Program-made: the position numbers and the translations under genes
The notes under the pieces: generated by a model
What the model was told of the DNA's origin: nothing
Databases searched by the model: none
What the model saw: the letters and a program-made list of their open reading frames with translations, nothing else
In this document: piece by piece, positions 1 through 5,998 of the stretch
Layout: each line of letters starts with the position of its first letter
Numbering within the stretch: position 1 is the stretch's first letter
NCBI GenBank assembly: GCA_051650305.1
Contig: JBOFIT010000159.1
Span: forward strand, 1-6,511
Source: JBOFDK01 sp051650305
Lineage (GTDB): Bacteria; Bacillota; Clostridia; Lachnospirales; Cellulosilyticaceae
Length of the DNA: 6,511 bases
Reading direction: 5' to 3'

Positions 1-229
1 TTAAAGCAGCCATCATCTCCCCAATGACAAGGAGTGCTGGATAGCACATATCGTTATGGACGCATTTCAGCCCTTCATGACGAATCAGCTGTGGATTGCC
101 TTCTTCAAAAAAACTAATATGATAGCCTTCTTTTTCAAGGACACTGCCGACAAGCTTAAAGTGTATAGGAAGCATATTGGGTATCAGTATAGTATGGGTC
201 TTTTTCATTGCTTCTGTAAAAACAGTCAT
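1..229 (-). CDS. 2-hydroxyacyl-CoA dehydratase-like protein (COG3581-type half), 5' part only
   Basis: This is the N-terminal 76 residues of a gene that runs off the left edge. It begins MTVFTEAMKKTHTILIPNML and continues with an IHFKLV segment and the motif HNDMCYPALLVIGEMM, with cysteines at residues 56 and 62. In giant fused activase proteins of anaerobes, the stretch that follows the DUF2229 half has this same form (a phrase like 'THTILIPxMxPIHF' and then 'HNDxCYPALLVIG'). The visible part is therefore probably the start of the COG3581-type, dehydratase-subunit-like domain, with Cys62 a candidate Fe-S ligand. The ATG lies inside the stop codon of the upstream gene (TAATG, one-base overlap), and a GGGGAG ribosome binding site sits 8 nt upstream. 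Translation is therefore very likely coupled to the activase, and the two products probably form one complex. The substrate is unknown. The family call rests on remembered motifs and a short fragment. Confidence 0.8.
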   Translation of the reverse strand, partial: MTVFTEAMKKTHTILIPNMLPIHFKLVGSVLEKEGYHISFFEEGNPQLIRHEGLKCVHNDMCYPALLVIGEMMAAL

Positions 230-3168
230 TACTTCATCTCCCCTTGTAACGAAGTAGCAGCAAGCATACTTCGAATACGAATTTTGGCAGCTCCTAAATT
301 AGCTGTCTCGTCTATTTTAAGTTGTGTATACATCTTTCCTACTTCAGCTAAAATGCGGTTCATCTCATCCGTCGTAACAGCATCTGTTCCGCAACCAAAG
401 GATACCAGCTGGATGAGCTGACTGAGTGGTTCTTTCCCTGCTTCATAGGCTGCGCCATACATACGCGCTTGGTAGGTCCATTGATTAAGAATCTGTGTGG
501 ATGGTTTTGTCATCATAGGTTTAAGTGCATCTTCACTGATCACAACCACACCTAGACTGGTCAAAAGTTTATCGATCCCATGGTTGATTTCAGGGTCTAT
601 ATGGTAGGGCCTACCACACAAAATAGCAATGGGTAGCTGATGTGCTTTGGCATATGCCAGACTTTCCTGACATTTTACAGCTAAGGCTTCATGAAAACTA
701 TGATACGCCTGATACGCTTTTTCAAGAGCACCTTTAATGTGCTTTAAAGTGATATCTTTAAAAGCAGGATGCAAGGCTTCAAAAAGATTTTTTGCCAGTT
801 GCTTCGGTTCATTAAAAGAAAGATAAGGGCTTATCATGGTTACTTTACTTATGGCCTCCATATTGGCACTAATGACTTCAGGATAATACGCTACAACAGG
901 ACAGTTATAGCAATTATCAGCTAGCTTTTCATCGAAGTTGTAAGACATACAAGGATAAAAGATATAAGGCACTTCTTCTTCGATTAACTGTAAGATATGG
1001 CCATGGGTAAGCTTCGCTGGGTAGCAAATCGTATCAGAAGGAATGGTATGCTGGCCTTTGGTGTACAGTTTTTTATTGGATGGCCCTGATAATTTGATAT
1101 TAAACCCTAGGGTTGCAAAAAACGCATGCCAGAAAGGTAAGTTTTCATACATATTTAAGGCCAAAGGTATGCCAATGGTTTCTTTTCTCCAGCCTTTGGT
1201 GTAAGACAAGGCTTTCAAAAGATTGTATTTATAAGCATAAAGATTGGGCAAATGGTCTTCACCACTATGACCTTCAGGCTTCGAGCATTTGTTTCCAGAA
1301 ATATAACGCTTATGGCCATTAAAAGTATTAATGGTCAGCGTACATTTGTTATGGCACAGCTTACATTGTGCAACTTGAGAAAAATGCTTGAATGCTACTA
1401 ATTCATCATGACTCAGCACTGAGGAAAGGTGTGTGCCGTGGTTTTTAGCATACAAGGCACAACCATAAGCGCCCATTAACCCTGCTACATTGGGACGAAT
1501 TACTTCACGGTCTAGCTCAAGTTCAAGACTTCTTAAGATGGCATCATTATAAAGGGTCCCCCCTTGGACAACGATATGCTGACCAAGTTCAGACGAATCA
1601 CTGGCTCTGATGACTTTATAAATGGCATTTTTAACCACACTAATCGCAAGCCCAGCTGCGATATCTGGTAAGGTAGCACCATTTTTTTGTGCTTCTTTCA
1701 CAGAGGAATTCATAAATACGGTGCATCGTGAGCCTAAATCCACTGGATGCTCTGCATACAGACCTAATCGTGCAAAGTCTTCAATAGAATACCCTAGCTG
1801 AAGTGCAAAACTTTCAATGAAAGAACCACAACCAGAGGAACACGCCTCATTAAGTAAAATATGTGTGACCACACCCTTTTCAATCTTAAAGCATTTGATA
1901 TCTTGACCACCGATATCTAAGATAAAGTCCACTTGGGGATTAAAATAATGTGCGGCTGTATAGTGGGCCAACGTCTCAACAATGCCATAGTCGATATGAA
2001 AACCTTCTTTTATGAGCTCTTCTCCATAGCCTGTAACGGCTGTGGAAGCGATACGGATACGATCTCCGTAAAGTTGATAAATATGTAAAAGCTGCTCCCG
2101 CACAACTTGGATAGGATTGCCTTTATTTGAAGCATAGTACTGGTAAAGAATAGCACCTGCTTCATCGATGAGTACCATCTTTGTAGTGGTGGACCCAGCG
2201 TCAATGCCCAAAAAGACATCACCCTTATAATTTTCTATCGACTGACAAGGTACAGATGCTTTTTGGTGACGATGACTGAAAGTCTCATAAGCACTTTCTG
2301 ATGTGAAAAGGGGTGGCAAGTACTTCTGTGTCTGAACAGTGGTTGAAAAACGTCCTAATGCTTCGAGAAGCATCTCATAGCTCATACTACCTTCCGTTTC
2401 CTTGGCGTATAAAGCTGCGCCAATTGCCACAAAGACTTGAGCATTCTCTGTGAATACACTTTGCTCTTCAGATAAATGAAGGGTCTCAATAAAACGCTTC
2501 TGAAGCCCCTTATAAAAATGCAACGGTCCACCTAGAAAAAGGACATTGCCTTTGATGCTTCGTCCTTGTGCTAAGCCACCAATGGTTTGATCGACGACTG
2601 CTTGAAAAATACTTGCAGCAATCGCTTCTTTTTTTGCACCTTGATTAAGAAGGGGCTGAATATCTGACTTAGCAAACACACCACATCTTGAAGCAATGGG
2701 ATAAAGTTGGTCAGCTTGTAAGCTGAGCTCATCCAGTGTATCCACTGATACATGCATCAGTGAAGCCATCTGGTCAATAAAGGCACCGGTTCCGCCCGCA
2801 CAACTAGAATTCATACGCTCTTCTAGCCCGCCTGTTAAGAAAATGAGCTTAGCATCCTCTCCACCTAGTTCAATGACCACATCTATTTCAGGCAGTAGCT
2901 TTTCTACTGCTAAAGCTGTGCCGAATACTTCTTGAACAAAAGGAAGCTTAAGCTGCGTTGCATAGCCTACCCCAGCCGAGCCTGTAAAAACGATTTTAAG
3001 GATATGTTTTTCTAATAACGGTCTCAGCTCTTCTAGTCGTCTGATAAGAATCGGTTTAATTTGAGAGTAATGTCTCTCATAACTTTTATAAACAACTTGA
3101 TTCATCTCATCTAATACGACTAGCTTTAAGGTTGTGGAACCGGCATCAATTCCCAATGTATAATTCAC
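229..3168 (-). CDS. Acyl-CoA dehydratase activase-related protein: two BadF/BcrA-type ATPase domains plus DUF2229-type half
   Basis: A 979-residue protein, presumably cytoplasmic, in the family of ATP-driven electron injectors for 2-hydroxyacyl-CoA dehydratases. ATPase domain 1 (about 1-260) has the phosphate loop GIDAGSTT at 6-13, IELGGEDAK near 99-107, and cysteines 123 (NSSCAGGTGAF) and 162 (SRCGVF). These fit the cluster ligands of the homodimeric activator HgdC. Domain 2 (about 317-580) repeats the layout: GIDAGSTT at 321-328, DIGGQD at 418-423, CSSGC at 443-447 and SRCTVF with Cys482. The two halves could thus hold one [4Fe-4S] cluster within a single chain. A linker has Cys602, 605, 609 and 628 (C-x2-C-x3-C-x18-C). 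The DUF2229/COG3580-type part (about 664-979) carries ICYPAKL (Cys715), Cys740, CYNC (753-756), GRPYHIDPEINHG and FGCGTDAVT (Cys926). I chose the GTG at 3168 because GGGGTGA lies 5 nt upstream; a GTG at 3177 would overlap that site. Many relatives are fused to the next gene's domain. The electron acceptor and substrate are unknown. Confidence 0.88.
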   Translation of the reverse strand: MNYTLGIDAGSTTLKLVVLDEMNQVVYKSYERHYSQIKPILIRRLEELRPLLEKHILKIVFTGSAGVGYATQLKLPFVQEVFGTALAVEKLLPEIDVVIELGGEDAKLIFLTGGLEERMNSSCAGGTGAFIDQMASLMHVSVDTLDELSLQADQLYPIASRCGVFAKSDIQPLLNQGAKKEAIAASIFQAVVDQTIGGLAQGRSIKGNVLFLGGPLHFYKGLQKRFIETLHLSEEQSVFTENAQVFVAIGAALYAKETEGSMSYEMLLEALGRFSTTVQTQKYLPPLFTSESAYETFSHRHQKASVPCQSIENYKGDVFLGIDAGSTTTKMVLIDEAGAILYQYYASNKGNPIQVVREQLLHIYQLYGDRIRIASTAVTGYGEELIKEGFHIDYGIVETLAHYTAAHYFNPQVDFILDIGGQDIKCFKIEKGVVTHILLNEACSSGCGSFIESFALQLGYSIEDFARLGLYAEHPVDLGSRCTVFMNSSVKEAQKNGATLPDIAAGLAISVVKNAIYKVIRASDSSELGQHIVVQGGTLYNDAILRSLELELDREVIRPNVAGLMGAYGCALYAKNHGTHLSSVLSHDELVAFKHFSQVAQCKLCHNKCTLTINTFNGHKRYISGNKCSKPEGHSGEDHLPNLYAYKYNLLKALSYTKGWRKETIGIPLALNMYENLPFWHAFFATLGFNIKLSGPSNKKLYTKGQHTIPSDTICYPAKLTHGHILQLIEEEVPYIFYPCMSYNFDEKLADNCYNCPVVAYYPEVISANMEAISKVTMISPYLSFNEPKQLAKNLFEALHPAFKDITLKHIKGALEKAYQAYHSFHEALAVKCQESLAYAKAHQLPIAILCGRPYHIDPEINHGIDKLLTSLGVVVISEDALKPMMTKPSTQILNQWTYQARMYGAAYEAGKEPLSQLIQLVSFGCGTDAVTTDEMNRILAEVGKMYTQLKIDETANLGAAKIRIRSMLAATSLQGEMK
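238..245 (-). promoter_or_regulatory. Ribosome binding site inside the end of the activase gene
   Basis: The minus strand reads AAGGGGAG, followed by 8 nt and then the ATG at 229. The site lies within the last codons of the upstream reading frame. Its presence argues that the TAATG junction is a real gene boundary with termination-reinitiation, rather than a sequencing error in one fused gene. Confidence 0.6.
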
Positions 3169-3173
3169 TTTAT

Positions 3174-3180
3174 TCACCCC
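3174..3180 (-). promoter_or_regulatory. Ribosome binding site that fixes the activase start
   Basis: The minus strand reads GGGGTGA, then ATAAA, then GTG at 3168. With one G-U pair it can base-pair along the whole anti-Shine-Dalgarno core, and the spacing resembles that of the mrp gene in this window (GAGGTGA, 4 nt, ATG). The GTG at 3177 lies inside this site and has only a weak GGAT-like site upstream, so 3168 is preferred. Confidence 0.55.
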
Positions 3181-3203
3181 TTGTATTCATCCATTATCCC
3201 TCG

Positions 3204-3232
3204 ATTTTATCAAATAGCGGAAATTAAGTAAA
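3204..3232 (-). promoter_or_regulatory. Promoter candidate for the activase operon
   Basis: On the minus strand, TTTACT (3232-3227) and TAAAAT (3209-3204) are separated by 17 bp. They match the sigma-70/SigA consensus hexamers at 4 of 6 and 5 of 6 positions. The site lies between the terminator of the aspD-mrp operon and the activase start, and predicts a leader of about 30 nt. It was read by eye, with no start-site data. Confidence 0.5.
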
Positions 3233-3258
3233 TAATATTCTAAAAATTTAATAAAGAA

Positions 3259-3292
3259 TCAAAAAAGCTACCTCTGAGAGGTAGCCTTTTGA
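3259..3292 (-). terminator. Rho-independent terminator of the aspD-mrp operon
   Basis: On the minus strand, a perfect 8-bp stem GCTACCTC/GAGGTAGC closes on a 3-nt loop and is followed by TTTTTT. Outer bases (TCAAAA/TTTTGA) can extend the stem past a small bulge. It starts 4 nt after the mrp stop codon. The plus strand also gives a hairpin followed by CTTTT, so weak activity in the other direction is possible, but no plus-strand gene ends here. Confidence 0.85.
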
Positions 3293-3296
3293 CTTT

Positions 3297-4115
3297 TTAA
3301 AGTTTTTCAAGTATACGTTTAACGATAGGTGCCATAATCTCTTGGCGTTCATCTTCATAAGCTTCATGCACAGAAAGATTACTAATGCCTCTAACCATTG
3401 GGATTTCTCCTAGAAGTTCAAGGTCAAGAGACGCGAGGAAGCTTTGTGTATCTTCACCTTCATAAAGTTTGATTTTCTTATCACAATCAGGACATGCAAT
3501 GTAACTCATATTCTCGATAACACCAAGGATAGGAATATTAAGTTTCTTTACCATATGCACTGATTTTGCGACGATCATAGAGATGAAGTCTTGTGGTACA
3601 GATACCATGACCATACCTGATACAGGAATAGCTTGGCCAACTGTTAAAGGTACATCACCTGTACCTGGTGGCATATCGATTACTAAATAATCAAGTTCGC
3701 CCCAGATGACTTCATTCCAAAATTGCTTGATGACACCAGCAATCACTGGACCACGCCATACTACAGGCTGAGTCTCTTCATCAATCAATAAGTTTAAGGA
3801 CATTACTTTAATGCCTTCTTTCGATACAGGTGGAATCATGTTTTGACCATCTGTTTCGACCATTGGACTTCCTAGTTGTAAAAGTCTTGGTACACTTGGC
3901 CCTGTAATATCTGCATCTAAAATACCTACTTTATAGCCTAATCTACAAAGTTCTTTAGCAATCATTACAGACATACTTGATTTACCAACGCCACCTTTAC
4001 CACTCATAACACCAATGACATGCTTGATGTTATTGTGGGGATTGTTTTCAATGCCACACTGAGCTTGATCTTTAGAGCAAGACCCATGTGATGGACATGT
4101 ACTACAATTTGACAT
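3297..4115 (-). CDS. mrp: Mrp/NBP35 family P-loop ATPase, presumed Fe-S cluster carrier
   Basis: A 272-residue cytoplasmic P-loop NTPase of the Mrp/ApbC/NBP35 family, whose members bind a [4Fe-4S] cluster and pass it to target enzymes. The deviant Walker A motif GKGGVGKS lies at 39-46. Next come DADITGPS (67-74), a Walker-B-type segment YLVIDMPPGTGD (143-154) and VPQDF near 174-178. The C-terminal cluster motif CPDC is at 208-211, after ENMSY. An N-terminal segment has Cys4, 7, 13 and 20; its C-x2-C-x5-C spacing resembles part of the ferredoxin-like N-terminus of NBP35. The ATG at 4115 is chosen because GAGGTGA precedes it by 4 nt and because it opens directly on the cysteine segment. The in-frame ATG at 4154 would add 13 unrelated residues overlapping aspD and has no such site. 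It is co-transcribed with aspD (4-nt gap) and followed by a terminator. Family assignment is firm; the client protein is not known. Confidence 0.93.
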   Translation of the reverse strand: MSNCSTCPSHGSCSKDQAQCGIENNPHNNIKHVIGVMSGKGGVGKSSMSVMIAKELCRLGYKVGILDADITGPSVPRLLQLGSPMVETDGQNMIPPVSKEGIKVMSLNLLIDEETQPVVWRGPVIAGVIKQFWNEVIWGELDYLVIDMPPGTGDVPLTVGQAIPVSGMVMVSVPQDFISMIVAKSVHMVKKLNIPILGVIENMSYIACPDCDKKIKLYEGEDTQSFLASLDLELLGEIPMVRGISNLSVHEAYEDERQEIMAPIVKRILEKL

Positions 4116-4119
4116 TATA

Positions 4120-4128
4120 TCACCTCTT
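4120..4128 (-). promoter_or_regulatory. Ribosome binding site of mrp overlapping the aspD stop
   Basis: The minus strand reads AAGAGGTGA, whose last three bases are the aspD stop codon. TATA and then the mrp ATG follow. The overlap suggests that ribosomes ending aspD help start mrp, and it decides the mrp start at 4115. Confidence 0.7.
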
Positions 4129-5745
4129 GTCTTTAGTCTTCTGCCAGCTATCAATTAAGTCATTAAAGACACTTGCGATAGCCTTACCTATCTTATAATA
4201 GTCTTCTTCATATAAGTTTGCAAGAGAAATACGAAGCCCCCACTTAGATGATGCAAAAGCATCCCCTCGTAAAAGAATGGTGTGATGGTCTTTTGCTAAG
4301 CTATAAAGGACATCAAGGAGTGAGAAATGTGCTTCTAAATAAGCTGCAAAATCTGAATCATACGATGTAGCCCATTCCATTAAATTGATTTCTGTGTAAT
4401 AAGCAGCATCTAAGGCTTGGGGTGTAAATAAAATTCCTAGGCCATCACATAAAGCTTGTTTACGTTTATGACAAATAGACATAGCTAATTTTTTATATTG
4501 ATCGTCTTTATCACATAAAGCAAAGATACAGAAGAATGCCATCTGTACTTGCTGTGGTGTCGAAAGTCCTGCTGTATGATTAAGGGCTACTTGTCGACTA
4601 TCTGCTACAATACGGTCAATAAAGCCCAATTCTTCAGGTGCTGTGGTAATGTGGTGATAACGATGATTTGCATGGGCTTTTAAATCTTGTGGAAGGTTAT
4701 CAATCAGCTCATTAAAGATATTTTCTTTTTGAAGCATAATCGCGCCTAAACGCCAGCCTGTCACACCAAAGTACTTGGAAAGTGAATACACACATAAGGT
4801 ATTATAAGGAATCTCCTCTAATAACGATGAGAATTGTTCTACAAAAGTACTATAGACATCATCTGTAATGATCATTAGGTCCTTACGTTCATTTTTAACT
4901 AAGTCTACTAAGTAGTTTTTACTTGTAGGACTTAAGGCAATAGAACCAGGATTGTTTGGATTGACAATAAAAACAGCTTTAACTTTTGGATCTTTTAAAG
5001 GTTCAATTGCTTTTGCAGTGTACTGCCATGTGGTGCGACCTTCTTCATCTACTTCATCTGCACCGATTAAAACCACATTGAAATCATACTGTGGTAAAGC
5101 TGGGATTTCCAAGTAAGGGGTAAAAATAGGTGTCATTAAAGCAATGGTATCCCCTTTTTGAAGCAAATGGTTTTGAAGAAGTGAATCGAAAAGATAACAC
5201 ATACCAGCAGAACCGCCCTCTGTTGCGAAAACTTCAAAGGCGCTGGCATTATCCATTGTAGGACAAAGTTCCTTAAGGAGATAATTAGCAACTGTCTCTT
5301 CAATCCCTCTTAACATACGATCTGGATAAGGATAGTTGTCTCCGATAATGCCATCTACTAAAATGTGAATCCACGTATCTTTGTCCATACCAAGCTCTAC
5401 TTCGCCGTAAGTAAGGATTTGTAATAAAAGTTCACGGCCTGGCATATGTGGATGTGCTTCAAGATAATCAAGTAACCTGGCAGCAATCCCGACGCGCCCC
5501 GGCATGCCTGCTAAATGATCACATTGCCATGTGCGTTGTGTTTCTAAGACAGCAAATTGACCAAATGTAAAAAAGGCTTCTCTCGGTAAAGTCGCTGTCC
5601 AGTTCGGGTTCCCTCTACCCGCATCAAGTAATTTCTCTTGTGATGGTAAATGCTTCGTAGCAAGTGATATGAGCTTTTCTTTGAATTCAAAGGGGCTCAT
5701 TTGATTGTATATTTTACGTAAGCTTTCTTTGCTTAATCCGTCCAT
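4120..5745 (-). CDS. aspD: Bifunctional aspartate aminotransferase / L-aspartate 4-decarboxylase (PLP enzyme)
   Basis: A 541-residue fold-type I PLP enzyme. The family converts L-aspartate to L-alanine and CO2 by beta-decarboxylation, with a side aminotransferase activity. Its length suits aspartate 4-decarboxylases, which are clearly longer than ordinary aspartate aminotransferases (about 400). The N-terminal DAGRGNPNW (41-49) is characteristic, with Arg44 a likely substrate-carboxylate contact. The PLP pocket shows ATEGGSAGM (174-182), NPNNPGS (262-268), TDDVYS (294-299) with the Asp expected to pair with the pyridine nitrogen, the Schiff-base lysine Lys324 in SLSKYFGVTGWRLG, and Arg332. 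Near the C-terminus WGLRISLAN (502-510) supplies the second carboxylate-binding Arg (505). All key residues look intact. The ATG at 5745 follows GAGGAGG by 8 nt. It is first in an operon with mrp. No aspartate:alanine antiporter (aspT) is visible, so the classic proton-motive Asp/Ala cycle is not supported here. An alanine-forming or aspartate-catabolic role is inferred. Confidence 0.93.
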   Translation of the reverse strand: MDGLSKESLRKIYNQMSPFEFKEKLISLATKHLPSQEKLLDAGRGNPNWTATLPREAFFTFGQFAVLETQRTWQCDHLAGMPGRVGIAARLLDYLEAHPHMPGRELLLQILTYGEVELGMDKDTWIHILVDGIIGDNYPYPDRMLRGIEETVANYLLKELCPTMDNASAFEVFATEGGSAGMCYLFDSLLQNHLLQKGDTIALMTPIFTPYLEIPALPQYDFNVVLIGADEVDEEGRTTWQYTAKAIEPLKDPKVKAVFIVNPNNPGSIALSPTSKNYLVDLVKNERKDLMIITDDVYSTFVEQFSSLLEEIPYNTLCVYSLSKYFGVTGWRLGAIMLQKENIFNELIDNLPQDLKAHANHRYHHITTAPEELGFIDRIVADSRQVALNHTAGLSTPQQVQMAFFCIFALCDKDDQYKKLAMSICHKRKQALCDGLGILFTPQALDAAYYTEINLMEWATSYDSDFAAYLEAHFSLLDVLYSLAKDHHTILLRGDAFASSKWGLRISLANLYEEDYYKIGKAIASVFNDLIDSWQKTKDKR

Positions 5746-5753
5746 AATAAAGT

Positions 5754-5760
5754 CCTCCTC
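5754..5760 (-). promoter_or_regulatory. Strong ribosome binding site of aspD
   Basis: The minus strand reads GAGGAGG, then ACTTTATT and the ATG at 5745. This is a near-perfect Shine-Dalgarno sequence at 8-nt spacing, it settles the start, and it suggests high translation of aspD. Confidence 0.75.
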
Positions 5761-5818
5761 TAGATGTCATCGTCTGTATAACCTTTTAACATTTTTATCT
5801 ATCATACATTAAAAAGAA

Positions 5819-5859
5819 GGATAAAGCCATAGGTTAACATAAACATCGTTAATATATCC
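5819..5859 (-). repeat. Nested short inverted repeats in the aspD leader
   Basis: Arms TTAAC/GTTAA (5834-5838 and 5848-5852, 9-nt loop) sit inside outer arms GGATA/TATCC (5819-5823 and 5855-5859). Both are only 5 bp and AT-rich, so they could be an operator, a weak leader hairpin, or chance. They lie between the best promoter candidate and the aspD start, where either role would be plausible. Confidence 0.2.
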
Positions 5860-5893
5860 AAATTTAGAGGTTATCCCTAGCCATGTTTGTCTA

Positions 5894-5921
5894 TTTATAC
5901 ACATAAAGTGCTTTCTGTCTA
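5894..5921 (-). promoter_or_regulatory. Promoter candidate for the aspD-mrp operon
   Basis: On the minus strand, TAGACA (5921-5916) and TATAAA (5899-5894) are 16 bp apart, each matching 5 of 6 consensus bases. Transcription would begin near 5887 and leave a leader of about 140 nt before aspD. A closer alternative, TATGAT at 5806-5801, has no good -35 partner. The 253 nt between aspD and the upstream gene hold only this promoter, the leader repeats, the ribosome binding site and the upstream hairpin; I see no gene there. Confidence 0.5.
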
Positions 5922-5931
5922 TTTCAAACGC

Positions 5932-5976
5932 AAAAAAGTAAGAAAAGGAGAATGACATGTATGCCACCCTCCTTTT
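5932..5976 (-). terminator. Probable terminator of the repeat/HNH gene
   Basis: On the minus strand, AAAAGGAG (5976-5969) pairs perfectly with CTCCTTTT (5950-5943) across an 18-nt loop. It is followed by a T-rich run ending in TTTTTT at 5937-5932. It begins 22 nt after the stop codon of the upstream gene. The AT-rich stem and long loop make it weaker than the 3259-3292 hairpin. Confidence 0.45.
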
Positions 5977-5998
5977 ATCCATTTATTTCCAGGGAAAT

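Noticed and set aside
200..235. Programmed ribosomal frameshift joining the two dehydratase-related frames
   Set aside because: No slippery heptamer precedes the TAA in the upstream frame; the A-rich run in the second gene lies after the stop. Termination-reinitiation at TAATG with a ribosome binding site fits better.
56..421. Plus-strand open frame crossing the activase/partner junction
   Set aside because: It lies opposite two well-supported minus-strand genes, has no ribosome binding site and no recognisable protein features.
1113..2753. Short frames at 1113-1322 (+), 2010-2222 (-) and 2571-2753 (-)
   Set aside because: All lie wholly inside the activase gene in other frames and show no own start signals or motifs.
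3169..3177. Activase start at the GTG of 3177
   Set aside because: The GTG lies inside the GGGGTGA site that serves the GTG at 3168. It cannot be excluded, since the two differ by only three residues.
4116..4154. Longer mrp with ATG at 4154 overlapping aspD by 35 nt
   Set aside because: No ribosome binding site at a proper distance, the extra 13 residues have no family likeness, and the ATG at 4115 has an excellent GAGGTGA site.
5807..5849. Possible 14-residue leader peptide (minus strand, MFMLTYGF...) before aspD
   Set aside because: No convincing ribosome binding site and no run of regulatory codons.
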